Assembly: GCA_019358895.1 (NCBI GenBank) | Contig: JAHHIG010000008.1 | Location: 1-64,000 of the forward strand | Direction: 5' to 3' | DNA: 64,000 nucleotides | DNA from: Tildeniella nuda ZEHNDER 1965/U140 | GTDB taxonomy: Bacteria > Cyanobacteriota > Cyanobacteriia > Leptolyngbyales > Leptolyngbyaceae | Shown: positions 54,747 through 62,301 of the stretch, piece by piece | Layout of the letters: the number at the start of each line of letters is the position of its first letter | Position numbering within the stretch: the first letter of the stretch is position 1 | Notes under the pieces: generated by a model | Told to the model about the DNA's origin: nothing | Seen by the model: only the letters and a program-made list of their open reading frames with translations | Database searches by the model: none | Translations under genes and position numbers: made by a program

Positions 54747-54788
54747 TAAATTGTGTAGCTGTGTTTGCTACATACTCTACACAATTTA
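54747..54788. promoter_or_regulatory. Candidate Rrf2 operator at the regulator promoter
   Basis: Perfect 12-base arms TAAATTGTGTAG (54747-54758) and CTACACAATTTA (54777-54788) around an 18-base spacer, which itself holds GCTACA. It lies 20 bases upstream of the regulator start, between it and the GST stop, and would allow autoregulation. Confidence 0.65.
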
Positions 54789-54802
54789 GCTTATCCTTTG
54801 AG

Positions 54803-55444
54803 TTAAGCGGCGTTACGGAAAGGAGTAAAGTCGGGCAGTTCTAGAGGCACAGTTACTCCTTTTTGCACCGCAGGACGAGCCGCAATCCGATCAAACCAAT
54901 TCTTCAGATTTGGATAAGCATCGATCGCAAAGCCCTGATGAGTCGAACACCACAGCCAGCCGAAATGAGCAATATCTACGATTGAGTATTCATCCAGAAA
55001 GTATTCACGCTCTGTCAGTAGTGTCTCCAACACCGTAGTCAGACGATCTCCTTCTTTCAAGTAACGTGCAACTGCATAGGTCGGTTTTTCTGGAGCAAAC
55101 AGGCTGAAGTGTGCTCTCTGACCGAACATTGCACCAATGGATGCCGCTTGGAAAAAGAGCAATTGAACCCCTTTCCATCGTTGCTGTGCGTCTGTTGGAA
55201 AAAGTTTTCCAGTTTTCTCAGCTAAGTAAAGCAAGATCGCATTGGATTCATAGAGGGTGTAACCCGTTTCGTGGTCAACGATGACTGGAACTTTTGCATT
55301 AGGGTTGAGTGTTGTGAATTCTGGGCTGAATTGCTCTCCTTCCCAGATATTAATAATCTTGCTTTCATAAAGAAGTCCCAACTCTTCCAGCGCGATGCTG
55401 ATTTTGTGAGGATTGGGAGAACCATGAGCGTAGAGTGTAATCAT
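54803..55444 (-). CDS. Glutathione S-transferase
   Basis: 213 residues from ATG 55444 (GAGGA seven bases upstream); an ATG at 55459 overlaps that ribosome site. Thioredoxin-like N-domain: YAHGSPNPHKISIALEELGL, NPNAKVPVIVDHETGYTLYES with the cis-Pro and ES glutathione-binding pair. The helical C-domain contains YFLDEYSIVDIAHFGWLW. It resembles YfcG/Ure2-like bacterial GSTs. Probably co-regulated with the Rrf2 gene downstream. Confidence 0.88.
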   Translation of the reverse strand: MITLYAHGSPNPHKISIALEELGLLYESKIINIWEGEQFSPEFTTLNPNAKVPVIVDHETGYTLYESNAILLYLAEKTGKLFPTDAQQRWKGVQLLFFQAASIGAMFGQRAHFSLFAPEKPTYAVARYLKEGDRLTTVLETLLTEREYFLDEYSIVDIAHFGWLWCSTHQGFAIDAYPNLKNWFDRIAARPAVQKGVTVPLELPDFTPFRNAA

Positions 55445-55462
55445 CGTGTATGTCCTCATTCA

Positions 55463-55483
55463 AACTGTGTAGCCAACATAGTT
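55463..55483. promoter_or_regulatory. Candidate Rrf2 operator at the GST promoter
   Basis: AACTGTGTAG, one spacer base, CAACATAGTT: an imperfect palindrome whose left arm closely matches the AATTGTGTAG arm at 54749-54758. It sits 19 bases upstream of the GST start. Confidence 0.5.
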
Positions 55484-55557
55484 ACAATTCAACCATGCAT
55501 CATCAGTCTGTCAAGCCGTCTGTTATCAGAGAAGTCTGAGAGAGTAAGATGTAGACT

Positions 55558-55656
55558 GTGCAAGCGATTGCGGCACAACAACCCGATTGGAGCGGACTGC
55601 TGTCAGCTTTGGGTGAGGATGCAAAAATACTCGCAGCCGCTCAATCGGAACGTTAA
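55558..55656 (+). pseudogene. Possible C-terminal remnant of an unknown gene
   Basis: A 32-codon frame from GTG 55558 (AIAAQQPDWSGLLSALGEDA, then KILAAAQSER, stop) with natural protein composition but directly preceded by an in-frame TAG and no ribosome site. It looks like the tail of a lost gene. Weak evidence. Confidence 0.25.
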
Positions 55657-55804
55657 GCACGATCGCTCCACAAATTAACCCAACACCACCTTTCACTCAC
55701 CCTCTTGACCATTTCTGCGATTCCAGCAAACTCCAGACCAGCTTTGAAAGTGCTGAAGCGATTTTTTACAATAAGTACAGCAGAGACACGAGGCGCAAAA
55801 TCAG

Positions 55805-56087
55805 ATGAGTGTCAAAGAACAGTTGCTTGACGAGATTGAACATGCACCCGATGCAATGCTTGAGGAAATCTTCGATTTTTGCCTTTTCCTCAAACAACGA
55901 ACGGCAGCCGACGAAAGCAGAAACATCTGCTGCCTCAGTCCCACACAACAATGGCATTCTGGATCTGTTAAAACGAGTTGAAGCAATTCAGGCTCAAGTT
56001 CCCCCTGAAGAATGGGATAACCTTCCCCATGGCGGTTCCATCAATCACGATCACTACCTCTACGGTGCGCCCAAAGTTGAGGAATGA
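55805..56087 (+). pseudogene. Frameshifted antitoxin of the third PIN pair
   Basis: From ATG 55805 the frame reads MSVKEQLLDEIEHAPDAMLE and on to FDFCLFLKQRTA, a typical antitoxin start (DUF2281-like), but it stops at 55981. The expected C-terminus (PPEEWDNLPHGGSINHDHYL, then YGAPKVEE, stop at 56087) is in another frame and matches the intact antitoxin at 24.3-24.5 kb (HQHDHYIHGTPK). The shift lies between about 55890 and 55925. The C-terminal frame still overlaps the toxin start by four bases. Confidence 0.8.
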
Positions 56088-56536
56088 AAATCGTCTTTGC
56101 CGATACCGGATACTGGATTGCACTGCTCGATCCGCAAGATACCCTGCACCAAAAAGCTGAGAATCTCAGTCTCTCGCTAACTCAGGCGAAAATCTGCACC
56201 AGTGAAATGGTACTGACGGAAGTCCTCAATCATTTTTCTAAGCGCGGTTCTTTCCTCAGACAGGTTGCGATCGGTTTAATTCAAAGCGTTCAGGACAGCT
56301 CTACGATCGAGATGGTTCCGCAAACCAGTGAACTCTTTCAAGCTGCTTTCGATCTCTATAGCCAACGCCTGGACCAATCGTGGAGCCATACCGATTGCGT
56401 CTCTTTTTGCATCATGCAGCAGCAGAACATTCAAGAAGCACTTGCTTACGTTAGCGAAGCTCTCCGTTCGCGCAGCGTTTCGCAGGAAAGGAATCGTCAT
56501 TTTGAACAAGCAGGTTTCATCGCTCTCCTGCGGTAG
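56084..56536 (+). CDS. PIN-domain toxin with a 14-residue insertion at the fourth catalytic Asp
   Basis: 150 residues, a paralogue of the toxin at 24548-24955 and gaplessly alignable to residue 122. D7, E41/E46 and D104 are kept. At residue 123, where the paralogue has D123 in TSDRHF, this protein has V-SEALRSRSVSQER-N before RHFEQAGF. The extra 42 bases are the same kind of insert seen in the upstream array at 2.9 kb. Excising them gives AYDRHFEQ with the Asp restored. The toxin is probably inactive; its antitoxin is also broken. Confidence 0.85.
   Translation: MKIVFADTGYWIALLDPQDTLHQKAENLSLSLTQAKICTSEMVLTEVLNHFSKRGSFLRQVAIGLIQSVQDSSTIEMVPQTSELFQAAFDLYSQRLDQSWSHTDCVSFCIMQQQNIQEALAYVSEALRSRSVSQERNRHFEQAGFIALLR
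56451..56492 (+). mobile_element. 42-bp micro-insert in a PIN toxin gene
   Basis: Starts TTAGCGAAGCTC and ends CGCAGGAAAGGA, inserted exactly between TTACG and ATCGTCATTT. Same length, same final twelve bases and same G/ATCG insertion point as the copies at 2875 and 2938. The first ten or so bases differ. Confidence 0.85.
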
Positions 56537-56783
56537 TTACCTGGGGACGAACAGCAACTATCTTTGCTGTTGATGCGTTACAAGAATGCTTGTGGCTTGT
56601 GGTGAGGAAGACACAGATAGGTGATCCACTCCCTGTCAAACTGCGATCGCTGCGCGTCTGCCCTCGACCTGAATAAAGCAGAGACAATCTGGCATGTCAG
56701 CAGTATCCTCCGTGCCATTTTCAATGTTTGAAGGACTGTAAGATCAGGGGGTGCAACAACCTGCGTTAACCGAATCATCTACC

Positions 56784-57293
56784 ATGTTGAAACGTTTGAT
56801 TGCCTTTCTCTCTATAACCACACTGATTGTTCCCATGTCGTTGAAACATTCAGCCATTGCAAAGGCAGAGGATTCTGTTTGCTTTTTGCGAATGCAAGAC
56901 GGTCGATCGCTTGATTTGAGAAAGCTGTGTGGCAAAGCCTCTCCATCAGCAACGATGATGCGGGCAGAGTCCTCTGCTAGGGCGCAATCGTCACCTGGCA
57001 GCGCTCGACAGTCGATCAATCAAGCCGAAAATGAGTTAGATGATGAAACTCAAACGCCTCCTGCCAGCAATCCAGCAGCTCCCGCAACGATTCAAACCCC
57101 TACAACGCCTCAGCCAGGGGTTCAAGCGACTCCTGAGGCAACGCCCCCTGGTTCTGCTGTGCCTGGATCGCAACCGATCGCCCCAGCCCAGACAACGCCC
57201 AAACCCGCGGCTGTTCCAGTGCAGCGCGGCGCGACTCCGAGTGCAATTCCAGCAAACGCGTTACCACGAGACCCGAACGAAGAAGTCCGCTAG
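56784..57293 (+). CDS. Exported Pro-rich hypothetical protein
   Basis: 169 residues from ATG 56784. Signal peptide about 1-28 (LKRLIAFLSITTLIVPMSL). After it a short CFLRMQDGRSLDLRKLC motif: two Cys bracketing a DGRxxDL core, which I know from many small secreted cyanobacterial proteins. The remaining 110 residues are Pro/Ala/Thr/Gln-rich and probably disordered, ending RDPNEEVR. Envelope or extracellular; function unknown. Confidence 0.65.
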   Translation: MLKRLIAFLSITTLIVPMSLKHSAIAKAEDSVCFLRMQDGRSLDLRKLCGKASPSATMMRAESSARAQSSPGSARQSINQAENELDDETQTPPASNPAAPATIQTPTTPQPGVQATPEATPPGSAVPGSQPIAPAQTTPKPAAVPVQRGATPSAIPANALPRDPNEEVR

Positions 57294-57708
57294 ATGTCTC
57301 GTACAGGGTAAACACAGAATTTTCATCAGCCAGATCAGTGAATTTGCTGAAACGTAGCAGTCACTACACATTTTAAGCTTTTAGCACAGTATTTTCAGAT
57401 AGCACTTGCAATTTGTTGCAGTCATACGGAACGCGCTGCTTAGCGCTTCAATGGGCTAACGCTTCCAGGCTTGGCACGGTGAAGTAAATCTAATGACAGC
57501 GTTCCGCCTGCCAGTTGGCTTACAGCAGTCCTACGTAACTCACTAAGGATTGACACACCCCTCTTGTTGGAGTTCAAACTCCTCCAGGTTCTGTTGTGCA
57601 GACCTGCCGATCGCGGCTCTGCATCTAGCTGGCACGTTCGCAACTTTCGTGATTAGCGCACTCGTTCGATTCATTTCTGTTCATTCATTTGGCTGAGGAG
57701 CACCTATC
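57294..57708. other. Intergenic region before the oxidase cluster
   Basis: About 415 bases. GCGCTGCTTAGCGC and GCTTCAATGGGCTAACGCTTCC give weak local palindromes around 57435-57470. No frame looks coding. Confidence 0.4.
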
Positions 57709-57786
57709 GTGAACGATCCATTTGGGCAATTAGATTACGCTGAAATTAGCTCTCTCGCTCAACACTTCACTGAGATCATCGTTTGA
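57709..57786 (+). CDS. Possible 25-residue peptide upstream of the oxidase gene
   Basis: GTG 57709 is preceded by a good GAGGAG ribosome site nine bases upstream and opens a 25-codon frame (MNDPFGQLDYAEISSLAQHF, then TEIIV, stop). It lies 316 bases before the oxidase start. It may be a leader peptide, an independent small protein, or the truncated start of a lost gene. Only the ribosome site supports it. Confidence 0.35.
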   Translation: MNDPFGQLDYAEISSLAQHFTEIIV

Positions 57787-58102
57787 TGACAATCGCTTGA
57801 GAAAGCGACGTTGGAGAGAGCGATTTTTACGATCGACCCTCATACAAGCAACAGAGGCTCGATCGTCCAGCATTCGGTCATCAGTTTGCAAGCGAACCGC
57901 AGAGAGTTCAACACGTTTTTGTCCTGAACCATCTCAGGGGTTTTGCTTTAGCTCAAGTTTTCGACTGCCTACATCCGTGGTTTGCAGAGTCATTTCTGCA
58001 TGATCGTACGGTCAGCTTTTAATGTGCAGATTTCCAGTGGAAGTCTTCACTCAGTTTGTGCTGTCTTTTTGTACTGTTTTTGACCTTGATAAGGGAGGCA
58101 TT

Positions 58103-59647
58103 GTGAAACGTAGAGATTTCATTACGAGAGTGGCAGCGGCTGGTGGATCGACCTACGCCGTGATGAAGGCGCTAGACCTGATGGGGGAAACCGCCTCCGC
58201 CCAAACAGGACCGCTCAACCTGCGACCAGCGTCCGATCGCAGTCGCGTTGTGATCCTTGGAGCCGGACTGGCAGGCATGACGGCTGCCTACGAACTCCGC
58301 AAAGCTGGCTATCGCTGCACAATTTTAGAAGCGCGGAATAGACCTGGAGGACGCTGCTGGACAGTGCGTGGTGGTGATCAGATTGTTGAAACAACTGGTA
58401 CAGTGCAGACTGCTCAGTTTGCCAAGGGAGAATACTTCAACGCCGGACCGGCGCGCATTCCCCAGCACCACATCACCATTCAATACTGCCGCGAGTTGGG
58501 CGTGCCGCTGCAAGTCTTTGCCAACCTCAACTACGAGCAGTACTACTACAACGAAGGCGTTCCAGGTGGTTTGGCGGGTCAAAAAGTCCGTGCCCGTCAA
58601 GCCAAGGCAGATGCTCGTGGCTATGTTTCGGAGTTGCTGGCAAAAGCCACTTCCCAGGATCGTCTGGATGCTCAACTGACTGAAGACGACAAAACACGCC
58701 TGGTTGACTTCCTGAGAACCTACGGTGGACTTGACCCGGATTTGTTCTACCGAGGCAATACTCGACGCGGTTACGATGCGGCGCGGCAGGGAGCAGCAGA
58801 CAATCCTGGGCAGATCAACAGTCCTTTCTCCTTGAGTGCGCTGATCAACCTGGGCTTTGCTGGCTACGAATCTTTTGAGCAAGGGTATGACCAGCAGATG
58901 CTGATGTTTCAGCCGATCGGCGGGATCGATCGGATTGCTACTACACTGGCGAAAAAAGTTGGCACGATCAATTACGGTGCAGTGGTGACTGAGATTCGCA
59001 AGACCCAAAATGGGGTTCGCGTTGTTTACACTGACCAGGGTAGCGCCAAGGAAATTCAAGCAGATTTCTGCATTTGCACGATCCCGCTATCGGTACTTCG
59101 CACCATTCCGTCTGACTTCTCCCCCGATATGCAGCAAGCAATTGCTGGGGTTGACTACGCTGTCACTGGCAAAAGTGCCCTGCAATTCAATCGCCGTTTT
59201 TGGGAAGAAGACGAAAACATTATGGGTGGGATCACCAGCACCAATATTGGGCTGGCAACGATCTGGTATCCCTCCTACAACTATCTGTCTCAACGGGGTG
59301 TGGTCGTGGGCTACTACAACTTTGGGGCAGTAGCAGCGGAGTTTGGCGCACTCAGTCCAGACGCGCGAGTGCAACGGGCGATCGAGTTGGGCAGTCGCAT
59401 TCACCCGCAATATCGATCGCACTACGAAACAGGTGCCTCGCTCTTCTGGCCCCAAATTCCATACAACCTGGGCGGCTGGGCGACCTACACGACAGCAAGC
59501 CGACAGCAGTTCTACCCCCGTCTCAACCAGCCAGACGGCAATATCTTCCTCTGCGGTGAACACCTGAGCTACCTCACGGGCTGGATGGCAGGAGCGTTTG
59601 AGTCTGCCCGACTTGTGGCGCAGCAGATCAACCAACGCAACGGCTAG
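58103..59647 (+). CDS. Tat-exported flavin amine/L-amino-acid oxidase
   Basis: 514 residues from GTG 58103, preceded by AAGGGAGG; the longer frame from 58022 would bury the signal. The N-terminus KRRDFITRVAAAGG is a twin-arginine signal, cleaved near TASA. FAD fold: VVILGAGLAGMTAAYELRKAG and EARNRPGGRCWTVRGG; C-terminal FLCGEHLSYLTGWMAGAFES. The family includes L-amino-acid and monoamine oxidases that release imino product, ammonia and hydrogen peroxide. The next gene is an exported RidA, which would hydrolyse such imines. Confidence 0.88.
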   Translation: MKRRDFITRVAAAGGSTYAVMKALDLMGETASAQTGPLNLRPASDRSRVVILGAGLAGMTAAYELRKAGYRCTILEARNRPGGRCWTVRGGDQIVETTGTVQTAQFAKGEYFNAGPARIPQHHITIQYCRELGVPLQVFANLNYEQYYYNEGVPGGLAGQKVRARQAKADARGYVSELLAKATSQDRLDAQLTEDDKTRLVDFLRTYGGLDPDLFYRGNTRRGYDAARQGAADNPGQINSPFSLSALINLGFAGYESFEQGYDQQMLMFQPIGGIDRIATTLAKKVGTINYGAVVTEIRKTQNGVRVVYTDQGSAKEIQADFCICTIPLSVLRTIPSDFSPDMQQAIAGVDYAVTGKSALQFNRRFWEEDENIMGGITSTNIGLATIWYPSYNYLSQRGVVVGYYNFGAVAAEFGALSPDARVQRAIELGSRIHPQYRSHYETGASLFWPQIPYNLGGWATYTTASRQQFYPRLNQPDGNIFLCGEHLSYLTGWMAGAFESARLVAQQINQRNG

Positions 59648-59752
59648 ACCTGAGACCCGCTTCAGGTTCATCAACTCTCAGGGTGCATCGACTTCAACAT
59701 GTAATTTCAATTCACTCAGCACACAACATACTGAACGCAACAGGAGAAAATT

Positions 59753-60325
59753 ATGAGCAAGCATTTCACTCAGTTCTTTCAACAACGGCTCTTCAAGTGG
59801 AGGCGCTGGCTCGTTATTGCACTTTGCAGTCTTTTCGTAATCGGAGCAACTGCGATCGCCGCTCAAGCCTATGAGGGAACCAAAGCGCCCCGACAGGTTA
59901 AATTTACCCTTTCGGCAAGCCCAGCAGCGACGATCGCTCGCGGGGTTGCCTTTCCTAAAAATGTTGGCTTTTACTTCACCAGCGGCACCGTTCCCCCTGC
60001 GGTCAATCTGGATGCGCCAGCCACCAGCCGAGAACGCTTTGGCGATACCTATACACAAGCGAAAGGCACCCTCGAGCAGATTGAGAGTTTGCTCAAGGAA
60101 GAAGGTCTGAGCCTGAAGGATGTGGCTTTTCTCATCTGCTACTTAGTGCCCGATCCGGCGCTCAACGGTCAAGTAGACTATCAGGGCTGGTTTAGAGCCT
60201 ACGGCGAATTCTTCAGTAACGAAGCGAACCCAGTGAAAACGGCGCGATCGACGGTCGGTGTCCAGAGTCTTGTCAACGCTGGCTGGCTAGTAGAAATTGA
60301 GGCGATCGCGGTCTATCCTCGCTAA
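59753..60325 (+). CDS. RidA-family protein with an export signal
   Basis: 190 residues. RidA proteins are normally cytosolic and about 130 residues; this one begins with a basic segment and hydrophobic helix (WLVIALCSLFVIGATAIAAQA), a signal peptide or anchor. The RidA core follows: FTSGTVPPAV, FGDTYTQAKGTLEQIESLL, LKDVAFLICYL, and a C-terminal ARSTVGVQSL with the substrate-binding Arg and VEIEAIAVYPR with the Glu. It lies 105 bases after the oxidase gene with an AGGAG site. It probably deaminates imines in the periplasm. Confidence 0.85.
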   Translation: MSKHFTQFFQQRLFKWRRWLVIALCSLFVIGATAIAAQAYEGTKAPRQVKFTLSASPAATIARGVAFPKNVGFYFTSGTVPPAVNLDAPATSRERFGDTYTQAKGTLEQIESLLKEEGLSLKDVAFLICYLVPDPALNGQVDYQGWFRAYGEFFSNEANPVKTARSTVGVQSLVNAGWLVEIEAIAVYPR

Positions 60326-60344
60326 GTATTGCGACTCGTCCCAT

Positions 60345-60503
60345 CGCCTGCTCCCGTCGAAGCTATGGCTATAGCCGTATGGGCTAGGACGGGGTGCAGG
60401 GGTGGAACCCCCTTCGGCTTGAGCGCTGTGCGTCTGAGCGCTCACGTCGAAGCTCACGTCTCCTTTGATCCCAATGTCCTAAGCTCTGTGACGACAGCTA
60501 TGT
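60345..60503. repeat. Dispersed repeat, left copy of an inverted pair
   Basis: Contains GGGGTGCAGGGGTGGAACCCCC and, at 60466-60503, ATCCCAATGTCCTAAGC with CGACAGCTAT. The end portion is inverted relative to 61728-61762 (ACAGCTATCGCC, TTAGGACATTGGGAT). The two copies bracket the broken TA genes. Confidence 0.65.
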
Positions 60504-60562
60504 AAACTTGAGCCAAGAACCTTCTCGACAATCAATCATTGTTGGTGACGGTTGCAACAGTG

Positions 60563-60790
60563 CTACACGTTCCGTTCGTTATGAAGGGTACTTGGGCTGA
60601 TGCAGCCGTTGTCCATTTTTAAACGACTTCTTGTCAGTGTAATCAGGCTGGCTAACTTGAGATCGCTCGTCAACAAGAGTGCCTTGAGAGACTGGGCTGT
60701 GGCTGCAATAATCGCATCAGGCAATTTCAGACGGTGCTGTTTACGAAGAGCGATCGCCACGCCCTTAATCGATTCATCAATCACACCCAT
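60563..60790 (-). pseudogene. C-terminal half of a PIN-domain toxin
   Basis: 75 codons containing only the second half of a PIN domain: KLPDAIIAATAQ with the third acidic residue and LLLTSDLKL with the fourth. The N-terminal DTN motif and the Glu motif are absent, while the start still overlaps the antitoxin stop. This suggests an internal deletion joined the first codons to the second half. Probably inactive. Confidence 0.7.
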
Positions 60791-60996
60791 TCATTTCGGC
60801 TTTGCTGTTGATAGTCCAGCGGATCGACGGTAAGTTGAATCACACCTGCGTAGGCAGCCAAGGTGGATGTTGTATCCTGCTGTTGATGGGTTGCCAGGAT
60901 TTTTTCGATCGCCTGCCAATCCTCATAATCAATTAGAACCGCAACCGGGCGCATCGATTCATCAGTGACAATTTGCTTCTTAATCGGCTTCATCAT
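60781..60996 (-). CDS. Antitoxin of a truncated PIN pair
   Basis: 71 residues, start ATG 60996 or 60993. The pattern RPVAVLIDYEDWQAIEKIL resembles Phd/YefM-like antitoxins, and LDYQQQSRNEWV is a typical toxin-binding tail. It overlaps the truncated toxin gene by ten bases. Appears intact although its toxin is not. Confidence 0.65.
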   Translation of the reverse strand: MMKPIKKQIVTDESMRPVAVLIDYEDWQAIEKILATHQQQDTTSTLAAYAGVIQLTVDPLDYQQQSRNEWV

Positions 60997-61023
60997 TGCT
61001 TCGTGTGTTGAGCGTCACATTAA

Positions 61024-61382
61024 TCAGGCAAACGAATCAGGGGATAGCTGGAAGAAGGATGCTAGTGCTTGAGTCTGATGTTCTGTCAGTTGGCTTTTGT
61101 GATTCAAAACGTCTAGAACAACAGACTCACTGCCGAAAATGAAGACTAAAGCATCGGGTTGAAGATTAGACTCTTCCATCAGGCTTTGAGCAACTCGGTG
61201 CCTTTCAGCATGGGCATTGGTTCATGTTGTTCTTCGTAGTCATAAACCAGCATTCCCAGTACTTTCAGGTAATCACGATCGTCCTGAGTGAGCTGACTCC
61301 GATCTAAGATCAAATGAATTTGAGCCTGGGTTGCATTGAACTCAGCATCATTTGTAATGGGACGCGGTGGAACTATATTCAT
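61024..61382 (-). pseudogene. Frameshifted HigA-like antitoxin
   Basis: From ATG 61382 the frame gives MNIVPPRPITNDAEFNAT and YEEQHEPMPMLKGTELL, the N-terminal part of HigA-type antitoxins, then stops at 61179. The missing HTH continues in another frame: SLMEESNLQPDALVFIFGSE and VVLDVLNHKSQLTEHQTQAL, then ASFFQLSPDSFA, stop at 61024. Both halves are collinear, and a one-base shift near 61190 joins them. No HigB toxin is visible next to it. Confidence 0.75.
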
Positions 61383-61466
61383 AACGACTAATGACACGCA
61401 TCCAGCCTCCATGTTCAGTTTTACATTGATTGCTTTAATATCGCCATCAGCTTCAACCTTTCAATT

Positions 61467-61700
61467 TCAACTCACCAGGTGAACCCAAGGTAGGCGCGAT
61501 CGCACAGTATTGAACAGTCGGCGATTCTCTTCGAGACGGCATAGCCGAACGCCTGTCCAAAACTCAGTCTCTAACCGCTCAGCCAAAGCAAGATAGTAGA
61601 CCTGTCGGGGAATAAGAAGCAAGTGAGCCAATGCGACCTTGCCAGTCTCGTTTCCTACAGCGTTTCTCAGATGAATAAGCCACAGTGAGCGAACCAGCCA
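61467..61700 (-). pseudogene. C-terminal remnant of a PIN toxin with a 24-bp insert
   Basis: A minus-strand frame without a usable start reads YYLALAERLETEFWTG, then VRLCRLEEN, then RRLFNTVRSRLPWVHLVS. The flanks match the end of VapC-type toxins (the usual run is LALAE-L-FWTGDRRLFN-LPWV). Removing 24 bases restores WTGDRRLFN with the fourth catalytic Asp. No PIN N-terminus is found upstream (stop codon about 61700-61715). Confidence 0.65.
61526..61549 (-). mobile_element. 24-bp micro-insert in a PIN toxin remnant
   Basis: On the minus strand, TTCGGCTATGCC through TCGAAGAGA lies exactly between ACAGGCG and ATCGCCGAC; the restored site is GGCGATCGCC. It starts TTCG and ends GA like the 42-bp inserts and uses the same G/ATCG position, but is shorter and diverged. 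Confidence 0.7.
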
Positions 61701-61727
61701 AGGGCATATGCGTCAACGGCTGTAGGT

Positions 61728-61825
61728 ACAGCTATCGCCATAAAAGTTAGGACATTGGGATTAAAGGGGGTATGGGGGCTTCGCCTCTGTACCCCGTCTT
61801 AACCCATGTGACTGTAGCTATATAG
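61728..61825. repeat. Dispersed repeat, right copy of an inverted pair
   Basis: ACAGCTATCGCCATAAAAG and TTAGGACATTGGGATTAAAG, followed by GGGGGTATGGGGGCTTCGCC and a complementary GTACCCCG. Related in inverted orientation to 60466-60503. No gene. Confidence 0.6.
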
Positions 61826-61950
61826 TTTCAAGGCTGATGGGGACGCAAACGAACCTAACTTGGTCTCTGTGTGGCTGATCAGAAGATAGGCTTTACAATG
61901 AAGACCTCGCAGTCACTTGTTCACGCTAGTAATCGGCAAAGGAAGCGCTA

Positions 61951-62136
61951 ATGATTAATCCTGAAACCCTGCAAGAGCGGATTGCCCTGATTCAAGACAA
62001 GCGTAAATCGCTGGTGCAATTGCTGGAGCAGCCAGACTTGGGCACGCTGCGAATTGATGTCAACCAGGCGATCGAAGAGATTGACGATTTGTTGGATGAG
62101 TTCAAGCAAACGTTTCCTGGTTCACAGCCTGTCTAG
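61951..62136 (+). CDS. Small conserved coiled-coil protein
   Basis: 61 residues with an AAAGGAAG ribosome site before ATG 61951. Entirely helical and heptad-like (LQERIALIQDKRKSLVQLLE, VNQAIEEIDDLLDEFKQTF). The clear ribosome site and normal composition support a real gene. Function unknown. Confidence 0.6.
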   Translation: MINPETLQERIALIQDKRKSLVQLLEQPDLGTLRIDVNQAIEEIDDLLDEFKQTFPGSQPV

Positions 62137-62301
62137 ACAAGGTTCTGATGTGCTGGTGCGAAGCGGCTTCATAAGTGGGCGATCGCAGTCTTCCAGCAAT
62201 TGATGGCGATCGTTTAGTGCAACAAGGCGGAAGTTCGGCAACTGTAGGGCAAGCATCTCGCCTGCCCTACGGAAGGGTAGCTAGATTTACGCCACACACT
62301 A

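Noticed and set aside
57797-58003. 68-codon plus-strand frame before the oxidase gene
   Set aside because: Ser/Arg/Cys-rich, no ribosome site, no family pattern.
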